Source: Deltaproteobacteria bacterium
GTDB lineage: Bacteria; Myxococcota_A; UBA796; UBA2385
Direction of reading: 5' to 3'
Assembly: GCA_947462115.1 (NCBI GenBank)
Contig: CANHON010000071.1
Coordinates: 1 to 15,433, forward strand
Length of the DNA: 15,433 nucleotides
How positions within the stretch are numbered: position 1 is the stretch's first letter; every line of letters starts with the position of its first letter. The translations under genes and the position numbers were made by a program. Positions 1-7,314 of the stretch are shown piece by piece. Below the pieces are notes generated by a model. It did no database searches and was not told the DNA's origin. It saw only the letters and a list, made by a program, of their open reading frames with translations.

Positions 1-1
1 A

Positions 2-793
2 GATGACCTGCTCGGCGCTAAAGTCGCCCTGCGGGGTGCTCAGCGACCACCGGCCGCCGGTCGCGCGCAGCGAGGTGGCGGGCGCCCCGAGCACGAGCCG
101 GTCGCCCAGCGTCGCGGCGATGGCCTCGCTCAGGCCGCCGGCGCCGGTGGCGGTGGTGTGGAGCTTTCCGGCGGGCGCGCCGCCCCGTCGCAGGCGCAGC
201 ATGGCCAGCAGCAGGCTGCGGTGGTCGCGCTCCAGCTCGAACATGCGGGGAAAGGCCCCCCGGAGGCTCAACAGGTCGGGATCGGCCGCGAAGATGCCGG
301 CGACCATCGGGCCGACCAGACGATCGACGGCGCCTGCGCCCAGGCGGCGGCGCACAAAGGCCCCCACCGACTCGTCCTCGTCCCCTTGGCCGGCGGCCCG
401 GCCGCTGACGCCGCGGGGCGCGAACAGATCGCCGAGCAGGCGGAGCTTTTCGCCGAAGCTGAGGAGGCGGCTGCGGAGGAGGGCGGGCGGCGACAGCGGC
501 GCGGGGTGCAGGGCGCCGCGGGCGAAGATCCAGCGGGTCCCGTACTGATCGCTCGGGCCGACCGGCGCGGCCTCGGGGCCGAGCAGCGCGAGCAGGCGCC
601 CGACCGCGGGCTCGTTGTCGAGCCACCCGTTGGCGGCGTGGTCGATGAGGCGGCCGTCCTCGGCGGTGGTCTGGAGGTTTCCGCCCGGGCGCGCGCCGGC
701 CTCCAGCACCCGCACGTCCGCGCCCCCGGCCCGCAAGAAGGCGGCGGTGGAGAGGCCCGAGATGCCCCCGCCGACGATGATCACGTCGCTCAT
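2..793 (-). CDS. hemG: protoporphyrinogen oxidase, HemY/PPOX type (3' end outside window)
   Basis: This is the amino-terminal 264 residues of a flavin-dependent oxidase that converts protoporphyrinogen IX to protoporphyrin IX, the penultimate step of heme synthesis. Seen: a Rossmann FAD-binding motif at the extreme N-terminus (VIIVGGGISGLSTA, residues 4-17), an acidic residue ending the second strand (VLEAG), the following RPGGN segment, and further in a block (MVAGIFAADPDLLSLRGAFP) that matches the family's substrate-domain signature. The frame stays open to the left edge, so the C-terminal half is missing from the window, not from the gene. The ATG overlaps the hemH stop in an ATGA junction, which points to translational coupling. 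The symbol follows common usage for this flavoprotein; it is unrelated to the flavodoxin-like HemG of E. coli. Family call firm; precise substrate preference (proto- versus coproporphyrinogen) is inferred from the HemN in the same operon. Confidence 0.9.
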   Translation of the reverse strand, partial: MSDVIIVGGGISGLSTAAFLRAGGADVRVLEAGARPGGNLQTTAEDGRLIDHAANGWLDNEPAVGRLLALLGPEAAPVGPSDQYGTRWIFARGALHPAPLSPPALLRSRLLSFGEKLRLLGDLFAPRGVSGRAAGQGDEDESVGAFVRRRLGAGAVDRLVGPMVAGIFAADPDLLSLRGAFPRMFELERDHRSLLLAMLRLRRGGAPAGKLHTTATGAGGLSEAIAATLGDRLVLGAPATSLRATGGRWSLSTPQGDFSAEQVI

Positions 794-1827
794 CGGTCCT
801 CCGGGAGCAGGCGGGCGCCTTGGGCGGCGAGCTCGGCGCGGATCGCGTCTTGGTATCGGTCTTCGGGCCGGGGCCAGCCGGCCTCGCGCTCAGCCCGGTG
901 GATGAGGCCGATGAGCGCTCGGCTGAAGCCCGCGGACGAAGCCGGGGACTCCGCCATCACGAGCCGCAGGCCGGCAGCCGCGGCCGCCGCGCGCAGGGGG
1001 CCTTGTCGGGCCCAGGCGCCTTCGAGATCGTCGGTGGCGGCGCCGATGGGGACGACGATGACCCGCTGGACGCCCCGATGGGCCAGCGCCTCGAGCGCCG
1101 CTTCGATCGGGGGGCCGTGGCTGCGGAAGGGGCGGGCCAAGAAGCCCACCGGCGCAAAGGCGAGCCGCCATGGCAGGGTGGGGCCGAGGGCGGCGGCGAG
1201 GGCGGCGGCGGTGGCCTGGGCCTGCTTGGGGTAGGGGTCCCCAGCCGCGGCTTGGGCTTCGGGCAGGCCGCGGGCCAAGATCAGCAGGCCCGCCCGCCCC
1301 TCGGTCGGGTCCAGCAGGGCCCGCCGCGCGGCCGCGGCCAGGGCCTCGACGTAGGGTGCGTGGGTGGCCCAGCTCTCGATCTGCGCCACCTTGGCTTTCT
1401 TGGCCTGAAGGGAGGCCTTTGCCTCGTAGAGCGCGGCGCGCACCGCCCCGCCGTGCAGCTGGGGGTGCATGGGCAACAGCAGCACCTGGTCGTTGGGCGC
1501 GACGCCCGCCGCCGCGCGGGCTAGGTCGGCCCCGTGATGACGAAAAACAGCTGTGGCACGGTATCGTGAGCCAAGGAGCCGCTCCAGCTCCCGCGCGGTG
1601 TGCTCCACCCCCTGGAGCTGCGGCGCGCCCCCGCTGAGCTGGCGGTGCACCGGCGTATAGGCGGGGGCCCGCGCCCGGAGCAGCATCCAGACGATGATCC
1701 AGGTGAGCATCCGCATCGGCACGGGCATCATGCTGGGGTCGCGGAGGACCGCCGACAGCCATGGCCGGAGGTCCTCCTCTCGCTCGGGGCCGCCGAGGGC
1801 GAGGAGCCAGATGTGGGTGCGGGCCAT
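790..1827 (-). CDS. hemH: divergent ferrochelatase with Arg in place of the catalytic His
   Basis: This 345-aa protein should insert Fe2+ into protoporphyrin IX in the cytoplasm. Seen: the N-terminal LLALGGP motif (residues 8-14), an LLLPMHPQLHGG block (117-127) corresponding to the family's PLYPQYS region, GDPYPKQ (196-202), and VPIGAATDDLEG (259-270), whose Glu269 matches the conserved active-site Glu of the FVSDHLE motif. Length is normal. Odd: the family motif SAHGLP reads LARGLP, with Arg186 (codon CGC) where the metal-binding and catalytic His is expected; a single base separates it from CAC. The usual QSR...WL.P motif is also eroded (FAPVGFLARP). It lies 59 nt after hemN and overlaps hemG by 4 nt, so context supports the heme role. 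The ATG has only a weak AGG upstream. It may be a working divergent chelatase, an impaired one, or a paralogue with another metal or role. Confidence 0.82.
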   Translation of the reverse strand: MARTHIWLLALGGPEREEDLRPWLSAVLRDPSMMPVPMRMLTWIIVWMLLRARAPAYTPVHRQLSGGAPQLQGVEHTARELERLLGSRYRATAVFRHHGADLARAAAGVAPNDQVLLLPMHPQLHGGAVRAALYEAKASLQAKKAKVAQIESWATHAPYVEALAAAARRALLDPTEGRAGLLILARGLPEAQAAAGDPYPKQAQATAAALAAALGPTLPWRLAFAPVGFLARPFRSHGPPIEAALEALAHRGVQRVIVVPIGAATDDLEGAWARQGPLRAAAAAAGLRLVMAESPASSAGFSRALIGLIHRAEREAGWPRPEDRYQDAIRAELAAQGARLLPEDR

Positions 1828-1886
1828 TCGGTCGCCTATCCTGCGGTTTGGGCGGGTCTAATCAAGGGGATGGCGCCGACGAGGGC

Positions 1887-3257
1887 TCAGACGGTGCTGC
1901 TGAACCGGGGGCCCGAGGGCGCGGCGCCCCGCAGGCTCGGGTCGAAGCACATGGCCACGTTGCGGACGAGCAGCCGGGCGCGCGGCGGGACCCGGAGGCC
2001 GGTAGCGTCGAGCTCGACGAGGCCCTCGGCCGCCAAGGCCTCGAGCGCCGGCCGGGCGTCGCTGAAGTAGGACCAAAGATCAACCTGATGGCGCTCGACG
2101 AGGGCTGCGGCGCTGATCTCGAAGTTGCACATCACCGCGTAGATGACCTCGCGGTGCAGCAGGTCGTCGGGGGTGAGCATCACGCCCTTCTCGACCACCG
2201 GCCCGTCGGCCTCCACCGCCTTCCACCAGTGGCTGAGCTTGGACTTCTGCTGGACGTAGCGGTCGCCGAGCTCGCTGATGCTGCTCATGCCGAGGCCGAT
2301 GAGCTGCTGATCCCGGTGGGTGGTGTAGCCCATGAAGTTGCGGTGGAGGGCGCCCGCCCGCTGCGCTACGGCGAGATCATCGTCAGGCAGGGCGAAGTGG
2401 TCCATGCCAACGGCTTGGTAGCCGGCGTCTAGCAGGGCGGCGTGCGCGGCGAGGAACAGCTCCGCGCGCTCCAGCGGGCCCGGCAGGGCCGCGGCCTCGA
2501 TGCGCTTCATGTGGGGCTTGAGCCAGGGCAGGTGGGCGTAGCCGAAGATGGCCAGGCGGTCGGGCCGCAAGCGCAAGGTCTCGTCGAGGGTCTCGCGCCA
2601 CCGCGGGGCGGTCTGGTGGGGCAGGCCGTACATCAGGTCGATGTTGAGGCTGCCCATGCCGAGCGACCGCGCGCGCTGCAGCAGCGCGCCGACCCGCTCC
2701 CGCTGCTGGGGGCGGTCGACCGCGCGCAGCACCGTGTCGTCGAAGCTCTGCACCCCGAAGCTCATGCGGGTGACGCCGAGGGCGGCCAGCGCCTCGAGGT
2801 GGGCGTCGCTGGTGACCTCGGGATCCGCCTCGACGCTGACCTCACAGCCGGGGCTGCGCCGAAAGCGCCGGTCGAGCATCGAGAACAGCGCGCGGAGCTC
2901 GTCCGGGCTGAGCCAAGTCGGCGTGCCCCCGCCGAGGTGGATGCGCTGCACGTCGATCTGATCGGCGGGCAAGGGGAGGCTTCGGAGCTGGCGCTCCAGG
3001 GCCGCGAGGTAGCGCTGGCCGGGCTCGCGTCGCCCCGCCACGACCATGTTGCAGCCGCAGAAGCTGCACTGCTCGCGGCAGAAGGGCACGTGCACGTAGA
3101 CCGCAGCAGGGCCGGAGAGCCGCGCCAGCCCCTCGTGGAAGCCCGCCTCGGGGAAGTCGGTCCGCCACAGGGGCGCGGTGGGGTAGCTCGTGTACCGGGG
3201 GCCCTGCCGGGTGTGCCGGAGCAGGGTCTCGGCGTCGAGCGGCCCGCTCAAGCCCAC
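1887..3257 (-). CDS. hemN: oxygen-independent coproporphyrinogen III dehydrogenase
   Basis: This radical-SAM enzyme oxidatively decarboxylates coproporphyrinogen III to protoporphyrinogen IX without oxygen. Seen: the Fe-S ligands in YVHVPFCREQCSFCGC (Cys60, Cys64, Cys67, plus Cys69), GGGTPT at 109-114 for SAM binding, SFGVQSFD (166-173), NIDLMYGLP (205-213), and the features that separate true HemN from HemW, namely CGCN, GMDHFA (284-289) and LHRNFMGYTT (304-313). The 456-aa length matches E. coli HemN. Start choice: the frame stays open far into hemE, but the HemN-type N-terminus (RYTSYPTA near residue 21) fits a GTG at 3257 with GGAG six bases upstream. A TTG at 3251, overlapping the hemE stop, is the alternative. 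The GTG start overlaps hemE by 10 nt, implying coupled translation. The stop is 59 nt before hemH. Very secure identification. Confidence 0.95.
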   Translation of the reverse strand: MGLSGPLDAETLLRHTRQGPRYTSYPTAPLWRTDFPEAGFHEGLARLSGPAAVYVHVPFCREQCSFCGCNMVVAGRREPGQRYLAALERQLRSLPLPADQIDVQRIHLGGGTPTWLSPDELRALFSMLDRRFRRSPGCEVSVEADPEVTSDAHLEALAALGVTRMSFGVQSFDDTVLRAVDRPQQRERVGALLQRARSLGMGSLNIDLMYGLPHQTAPRWRETLDETLRLRPDRLAIFGYAHLPWLKPHMKRIEAAALPGPLERAELFLAAHAALLDAGYQAVGMDHFALPDDDLAVAQRAGALHRNFMGYTTHRDQQLIGLGMSSISELGDRYVQQKSKLSHWWKAVEADGPVVEKGVMLTPDDLLHREVIYAVMCNFEISAAALVERHQVDLWSYFSDARPALEALAAEGLVELDATGLRVPPRARLLVRNVAMCFDPSLRGAAPSGPRFSSTV

Positions 3258-4303
3258 GACCAGCTCCGCACCGCGTCGATCGCCGCCTGAACCCCGGCGA
3301 TCGGGCTCGTCGGCACGAGGCCGTGGCCGAGGTTGAAGACGTGGCCCCGCGGGCCGGCGGCGGCGATGATGGCCCGGACCTTCTCGGCGATGAGCGCGGG
3401 CGGTGCCTGGAGGGCCTGGGGGTCGAGGTTGCCCTGAACGGGCACATCGGGGCCCAAAATGGCGCGGGCGTGGGCCATGTCCGCCCGCCAGTCCAGCCCG
3501 TAGGCGTCGGCGCCCACCTCGCGCATCCACGGCAAGAAGGGGGAGGCGTCGCGGGTGAAGTAGAGGGTCGGCGCGCCTTTGACCCGGCTGAGCGCCCGCT
3601 GGGCGGCGGGCAGGGCGAAGCGCCGGTAGTCGTCGGGGGCCAGGGCGCCGGCCCAGGTGTCGAACAGCTGAACGGCGGCGGCGCCGGCGTCGATCTGGGC
3701 CTGGAGGTGGTCACCCACCATGTCGGCGAGGCGGTTGAGCAGCGTGGTGAAGGCCTCGGGGTCGGTGAACATCATCGACTTGGTCGCGGTCCACTCTTTG
3801 CTGCCCTCGCCTTCGACGAGGTAGCAAGCCAAGGTGAAGGGCGCGCCTGCGAAGCCGAGGATCGGCACACCGGCGCGGGCGTTGGTGAGCTGAATGGCGC
3901 GCAGGGGGGCCGGCAGGTCCCGCCAGGGGTCGATGGAGCGCAGGGCGTCGATGGCCGACCGGCTCCGCACCGGCTCGCTGAACTGCGGCCCGTGGCCCTT
4001 GCCGAAGGTGAGGGGGCAGCCCATGGCCTCGAGCGGCAGCAGGATGTCGCTGAAGATGATGCCGGCGTCGAAGGCGAAGCGGCGCAGGGGCTGCAGCGTG
4101 ACCTCGCAGCACAGATCCGCGTCGTGGCAGAGCTCGAGGAAGCTCAGCTTGGAGCGGACCGCCATGTACTCGGGGAGGTAGCGCCCCGCCTGCCGCATCA
4201 TCCAGACGGGCGGCCGGGGGACGGGCTCGCTGCGCAGGGCGCGGAGCAGCAACGGGGTCTCGCCGGCGGGGGTGGCGGCCAGGGCCTCGACGGTGCTCGA
4301 CAT
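3248..4303 (-). CDS. hemE: uroporphyrinogen decarboxylase
   Basis: This 351-aa cytoplasmic enzyme removes four carboxyl groups from uroporphyrinogen III to give coproporphyrinogen III. Seen: both family signatures, PPVWMMRQAGRYLPEY (31-46, with Arg37 and Arg41 for substrate carboxylates) and GFAGAPFTLACYLVEG (150-165, with Tyr161). Also present are FSDILLP with the essential Asp86, FDTWAG (214-219) and FNLGHG with His327. All expected active-site residues are present and the length is typical. It is the first gene of the heme operon; the 135-nt region upstream is shared with a divergent gene. The ATG at 4303 has a modest GAGAG about 8 bases upstream. The stop TGA lies inside the start of hemN, so the two are probably translated together. 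Confidence 0.96.
   Translation of the reverse strand: MSSTVEALAATPAGETPLLLRALRSEPVPRPPVWMMRQAGRYLPEYMAVRSKLSFLELCHDADLCCEVTLQPLRRFAFDAGIIFSDILLPLEAMGCPLTFGKGHGPQFSEPVRSRSAIDALRSIDPWRDLPAPLRAIQLTNARAGVPILGFAGAPFTLACYLVEGEGSKEWTATKSMMFTDPEAFTTLLNRLADMVGDHLQAQIDAGAAAVQLFDTWAGALAPDDYRRFALPAAQRALSRVKGAPTLYFTRDASPFLPWMREVGADAYGLDWRADMAHARAILGPDVPVQGNLDPQALQAPPALIAEKVRAIIAAAGPRGHVFNLGHGLVPTSPIAGVQAAIDAVRSWSWA
3264..3267 (-). promoter_or_regulatory. Shine-Dalgarno that decides the hemN GTG start
   Basis: The minus strand reads GGAG six bases ahead of GTG (3257-3255). It lies inside the last codons of hemE. The other in-frame candidate, TTG at 3251, would be 12 bases away, which is too far for usual spacing. 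Confidence 0.5.
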
Positions 4304-4438
4304 GCGACGACTCTCGGTGCGAAGGGGGTCCGGGGACGGGCCCGGTGGACCGCTGCGCGGCCCGGGCAGGGGTTATCCCGAACGCGGCGCGGCCGGCCCG
4401 GGCGGGGCGCGCTGGGGGGCGCGTTGCGGGCCAAACAG
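4304..4438. promoter_or_regulatory. divergent intergenic region: presumed heme operon promoter and EEP gene promoter
   Basis: These 135 bases separate two divergent starts and must hold the hemE promoter and probably that of the EEP gene. The region is almost purely G/C apart from one AT-containing island. There the minus strand reads GATAAC (4377-4372), a 4-of-6 match to a -10 box about 70 bases before the hemE ATG. No convincing -35 lies at the usual spacing. No operator was recognised. Confidence 0.25.
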
Positions 4439-5413
4439 ATGATGACATGGGCCTGGCCCACGTTGATCTCGGCGGTCTGTCCCGCCCTGGCTCGGGCGCT
4501 GCCGGAGGTGTCGGTGCTGGGTCAGGCCGCCGCCGCGCTGCTCTGGTCGGCGGCGCCCGTCCTGGCGCTGGTGCAGGGCGCGTGGGCGCTGGGCTGCGCG
4601 CTGTGGTGGCGGCGGGCCTGGCCGCTGCTGGGCCTGCTCGTGCTGCCGCTGGCCGGCCTGCCGCTGGGCGGGTGGGGGCCGTCGCCCGGTCCTTCGGGTG
4701 GGCCTTCGGCTGGGCCTTCGGCCGGTCGGCTGCGGGTGGCGGTGCTCAACGTCAACGCGTTCAGCGAGGCGCCCGCGGGCCCCCTGGCCGAGGCCATCGA
4801 CGCCCTGCAGCTCGATGTTCTGGTCATGGTCGAGCACCGGGTGCGCGAGGTGTCCGGCCTCGGCCTCGCCGCCCACAACTTCGACGCGCCGCTGCCCCGG
4901 CCCAGCTACGGCTCCGGGGTCTGGTGCCGGGGCGGCTGCGCGGCCTGGGTCAGCCCCCTCGTCGGCTCCGCCGACCAGCGCATGCCGCTCGCGGTGGTGC
5001 GGCTGCCCGGCGCGTGTCTGCTCGGCTTGCACACCCCGCCGCCCGCGCCCAAGGACGCCTCGGGCATCGGACCGCACACCCGATGGATCGCGAGCTTCAT
5101 CCAAGAGGGACGGCTGAAGCGGAGCCTCGGGCCCTGCCGGGCGGGCGACGGGGTGGTGGCCGCCGGCGACCTCAACCACGTGCCGGGCTCTGCGCCGCAC
5201 CGACGCCTGCGGGCGGCGGGCCTGCGCGACGCCTTGGCGGGACGGGGGCTGTTCGCGGCGAGCTGGCCGAGCGGCTCGGGCTTCCCCAACCTGCCGGTGC
5301 TGCGCCTCGATCATGTGCTGGTGGGCGCTGCGGACGTGGACGCGCCCCGGCGGGTGCAGATCCCCGGGAGCGACCACCACGGCTTCGTGTTCACCCTCGG
5401 CGCCGCGCCCTAA
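4439..5413 (+). CDS. membrane-anchored endonuclease/exonuclease/phosphatase (EEP) family protein
   Basis: This 324-aa metal-dependent phosphoesterase has a membrane N-terminus. Seen: hydrophobic segments at about residues 20-52 and 58-80 (two or three helices), then a Gly-Pro-Ser linker (84-96), then the EEP fold. Its motifs are in order: VAVLNVN (Asn104), VLVMVEH (metal-binding Glu132), LGLHTP (His198), VAAGDLNHVPG (Asp244, Asn246), LDHVLV (Asp291, His292) and GSDHHGF (Asp312, His313). The catalytic set looks complete. Family members act on DNA, RNA, phospholipids or phosphoinositides; the substrate here cannot be told. With the usual positive-inside arrangement the catalytic domain side is uncertain. 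The start is the first of two adjacent ATGs; the frame extends far upstream antisense to hemE, and only this start gives a sensible membrane protein. No strong Shine-Dalgarno was seen. The stop is 2 nt from that of the convergent exonuclease gene. Confidence 0.82.
   Translation: MMTWAWPTLISAVCPALARALPEVSVLGQAAAALLWSAAPVLALVQGAWALGCALWWRRAWPLLGLLVLPLAGLPLGGWGPSPGPSGGPSAGPSAGRLRVAVLNVNAFSEAPAGPLAEAIDALQLDVLVMVEHRVREVSGLGLAAHNFDAPLPRPSYGSGVWCRGGCAAWVSPLVGSADQRMPLAVVRLPGACLLGLHTPPPAPKDASGIGPHTRWIASFIQEGRLKRSLGPCRAGDGVVAAGDLNHVPGSAPHRRLRAAGLRDALAGRGLFAASWPSGSGFPNLPVLRLDHVLVGAADVDAPRRVQIPGSDHHGFVFTLGAAP
4688..4723 (+). repeat. three tandem 12-bp units coding a Gly-Pro-Ser linker
   Basis: Three in-frame units of the form GGNCCTTCGGNN (4688-4699, 4700-4711, 4712-4723) encode GPSG, GPSA, GPSA. 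They form the flexible linker between the membrane segments and the catalytic domain of the EEP protein. Units two and three differ by one base, which suggests recent slippage expansion. Confidence 0.8.
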
Positions 5414-5428
5414 GCTCAGCGCGCGGCG
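5401..5428. terminator. hairpin enclosing both stop codons of a convergent gene pair
   Basis: CGCCGCGC (5401-5408) and GCGCGGCG (5421-5428) are perfect 8-bp inverted arms around a 12-nt loop that contains the TAA of the EEP gene and the stop of the exonuclease gene. There is no T-run beyond two Ts on the plus strand, so a classical intrinsic terminator is not shown. A bidirectional terminator or 3'-end stabiliser is the inference. Confidence 0.4.
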
Positions 5429-6039
5429 TTCACGAGGTGATCGAGCAGCGCCACCAAGATCTCGGCTTGGTAGGCAGCGTCGTAGTCGGCCCGGTGCTTT
5501 TGGCTTTTGTCTTCGGGGCGGATGGGCAGGCGCTGGGCCAGCACCTCTTTGCTGCTGTCGAGCCAGTGCACCGCGAGGGCCCCGGTGGCCATCGACTTGG
5601 TGCACAGCGCCTTGTAGCCGAAGGGGTTGCGCACCCCCTGCTCGGCGTAGGTGTAGGCGACGAAGCTCCAGTCGAAGGGCGCGTTGTGGCCGACGAAGGC
5701 TGGCTCGGTGCCCGGGAGCGTGTTCGCTTGGACCCAGGCGGCGAGCGCTTCGCAGAAAGCCGCGCGGCTCAGGCCCTCGGACGCGAGGCGGCCCTGATCG
5801 AGGCCGTGGACCGCCGCGGCCCGGGCGTCAAAGCGGGGCGCGCAGGGGGCGATCTCGGCGTACCAGGTGGCGCCGAGCGCGAGGTGGCCCTGGGCGTCTG
5901 GGGCCACGGCCACGACGCCGAGGCTGACCATGTCGTAGAGGCCGGGCACCGGCCCGTTGCACTCGATGTCCACGCAAAAGTAGGTGCAGCGCCGCTCCAC
6001 ATGGCGAAGGGGATGGCTGCGGGCGTCGGGCGGGCTCAT
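5416..6039 (-). CDS. DEDDh-family 3'-5' exonuclease (DnaQ/RNase T-like)
   Basis: This 207-aa single-domain exonuclease removes nucleotides from 3' ends using two metal ions. Seen: Exo I YFCVDIECNG (Asp24, Glu26), a second block with the HGL motif (78-80), Exo II FVGHNAPFDWSF (Asp123), and Exo III HRADYDAAYQ (His182, Asp187), giving a complete DEDDh set. No polymerase, BRCT or GIY-YIG domain is attached, so it resembles stand-alone DnaQ/RNase T/oligoribonuclease relatives; whether it degrades DNA or RNA is not evident. The ATG has a strong AGGAG six bases upstream (6046-6050). The gene is monocistronic: convergent with the EEP gene at its 3' end and divergent from the protease gene at its 5' end. 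Confidence 0.85.
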   Translation of the reverse strand: MSPPDARSHPLRHVERRCTYFCVDIECNGPVPGLYDMVSLGVVAVAPDAQGHLALGATWYAEIAPCAPRFDARAAAVHGLDQGRLASEGLSRAAFCEALAAWVQANTLPGTEPAFVGHNAPFDWSFVAYTYAEQGVRNPFGYKALCTKSMATGALAVHWLDSSKEVLAQRLPIRPEDKSQKHRADYDAAYQAEILVALLDHLVNAAR

Positions 6040-6150
6040 GCGCGGCTCCTCTCAGGCCGCGGGCGGGGCGCCCCGGCGGCGGCGGCCCGCATAACCCGGG
6101 CCCGGTCGCTGGGATAAACGCCCGGCGGCGGCGCTTGGCTGGCCCTGGGG
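6040..6150. promoter_or_regulatory. divergent intergenic region between exonuclease and protease genes
   Basis: These 111 bases lie between divergent starts. They include the exonuclease ribosome site (AGGAG on the minus strand, 6050-6046). A plus-strand GATAAA (6113-6118) could be a -10 box for the protease gene, and a CATAAC (6090-6095) lies 17 bases further up but does not resemble a -35. Promoter assignment is weak. Confidence 0.22.
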
Positions 6151-7314
6151 GTGTGCCTGACTTCGCAACAGCCCGAACGACCGTCCCCTGCCGAGGCCCG
6201 ACCGCTCGCGGAGCTGGCCCTGGTCGCCCTGTCGCTGCCGGTGGCCGCCCTCGCCTTGGCCCTGATGGTGGGCGTGGGGGCGCTCCGGGGCGGCGATCCC
6301 GGGCTGGTGGTGGCGCTGCCCTTCGGGCTCTACCTCCTGCTGGCCTTCGCCCTGCGCCGGAGCGCCGCGGCGGGTCCGATCACGGCGGGGGTGTCCGTCG
6401 CGGTGATCACCGCCTTCCCCCTGTATTTTCCGGGGGAGCGCGCCGATGCCCTCGCCCGGGGCCTGGACGTGATCGGCCGGCCCTTCGGCGTGGGCTCCCT
6501 GGGCGGCCTCGGGCGCTCGCTCGACGGGCTGCTCCCGGCCGTCTCGGCGGGCCGGCGCCTCGAAGAGACCCAGCCGCTGGCGGCGGTGGCCGCGCCCGTG
6601 TCGGTGCCGGCGCCGAAGCCCATCCATGAGGATGGCGTAGATCACGTTGTTTTGCCCTATGAGGGGATGGGGAGCGCCCTGCACGTGCCGGTCGAGCTGG
6701 AGGGGCCGGACGGCGCGGTGGCGGAGGTCACGATGATCTTCGACACCGGCGCGAGCTTCACCACCCTCGACATGGCCACGCTGCGGGCCTTGGGCGTGCG
6801 CGTGCCCAACGACGCCCCGGAGGTGCGTGTGCACACCGCGGCCGGCGAGCGCAGCTCCCGCTTGGTGATGCTGCCGCGGCTGTGGCTGGGCGGCCTGCTG
6901 GTCGAGGGCGTGACGGTCGGAGTCTGCGACGCCTGCGCTACCGACCAGGACGCCGGTCTGCTCGGCCTCAACGTGTCTGGGCGCTTTTTGACCACGGTGG
7001 ACCAAGCGCGCCGGGAGATCGTGCTCCGGCCGCGGCAAGGCCCGGACGACCGGCTGGCCGACGTGCGCTACTGGGTGGCCCTGTCGGCCACCGCCACCGC
7101 TTGGCCGGACGGGCACACCGAGGCGGTGGTGACGGTCCAAAACAACGCGCCGCGCGACATCATCGAGGCCACCGTCGAGCTGCGCTGCGACGAGGTGCGC
7201 ACAGTAAAGCTGGGCCGCATCGGCGCCGGGGAGCGGGGCCAGCGCGAGGTGAAGCTGCCCTCCGGCATCGACTGCGACCCCTACGAGGTCGCCCTCAGCG
7301 CTGCCCGTTGGTGA
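6151..7314 (+). CDS. membrane-anchored retropepsin-like aspartic protease
   Basis: This 387-aa protein is predicted to be anchored in the inner membrane. Seen: three hydrophobic segments (about 20-45, 50-69 and 76-94), a spacer rich in Gly, Leu and Ala, then a retropepsin-like domain. That domain has the catalytic triplet in MIFDTGASFTTLD (Asp198), a flap-like region with HTAAGE (228-233), and GLLGLNVSGRF (269-279), which matches the LLG...L motif of bacterial clan AA proteases. A further domain (about 305-387) of predicted beta strands, with two Cys (346, 375), follows and was not recognised. Only one DTG is present, so it would work as a homodimer, as retropepsins do. The start is a GTG at 6151, the first usable start after an in-frame TAA at 6115; it leaves an 18-residue polar tail before the first helix. 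The last three codons (Ala-Arg-Trp) and the stop lie in the tandem repeat array. Confidence 0.72.
   Translation: MCLTSQQPERPSPAEARPLAELALVALSLPVAALALALMVGVGALRGGDPGLVVALPFGLYLLLAFALRRSAAAGPITAGVSVAVITAFPLYFPGERADALARGLDVIGRPFGVGSLGGLGRSLDGLLPAVSAGRRLEETQPLAAVAAPVSVPAPKPIHEDGVDHVVLPYEGMGSALHVPVELEGPDGAVAEVTMIFDTGASFTTLDMATLRALGVRVPNDAPEVRVHTAAGERSSRLVMLPRLWLGGLLVEGVTVGVCDACATDQDAGLLGLNVSGRFLTTVDQARREIVLRPRQGPDDRLADVRYWVALSATATAWPDGHTEAVVTVQNNAPRDIIEATVELRCDEVRTVKLGRIGAGERGQREVKLPSGIDCDPYEVALSAARW

Noticed and set aside
18..626. Minus-strand open frame inside hemG
   Set aside because: It is an Arg/Pro-rich shadow in another frame; the hemG frame has the FAD motif and family blocks.
1527..1637. 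Possible frameshift or break in hemH
   Set aside because: The 345-codon frame is continuous from ATG to stop and keeps family motifs on both sides; the overlapping other-frame ORFs are Arg/Pro/Gly-rich shadows.
3258..3530. N-terminal extension of hemN into hemE
   Set aside because: The extra residues resemble frame-shifted hemE, not HemN, and a GTG with good GGAG spacing sits where HemN proteins begin.
3323..4438. Upstream extension of the EEP frame across hemE
   Set aside because: The stretch is antisense to hemE, whose motifs are complete. The EEP protein makes sense only from the ATG pair at 4439.
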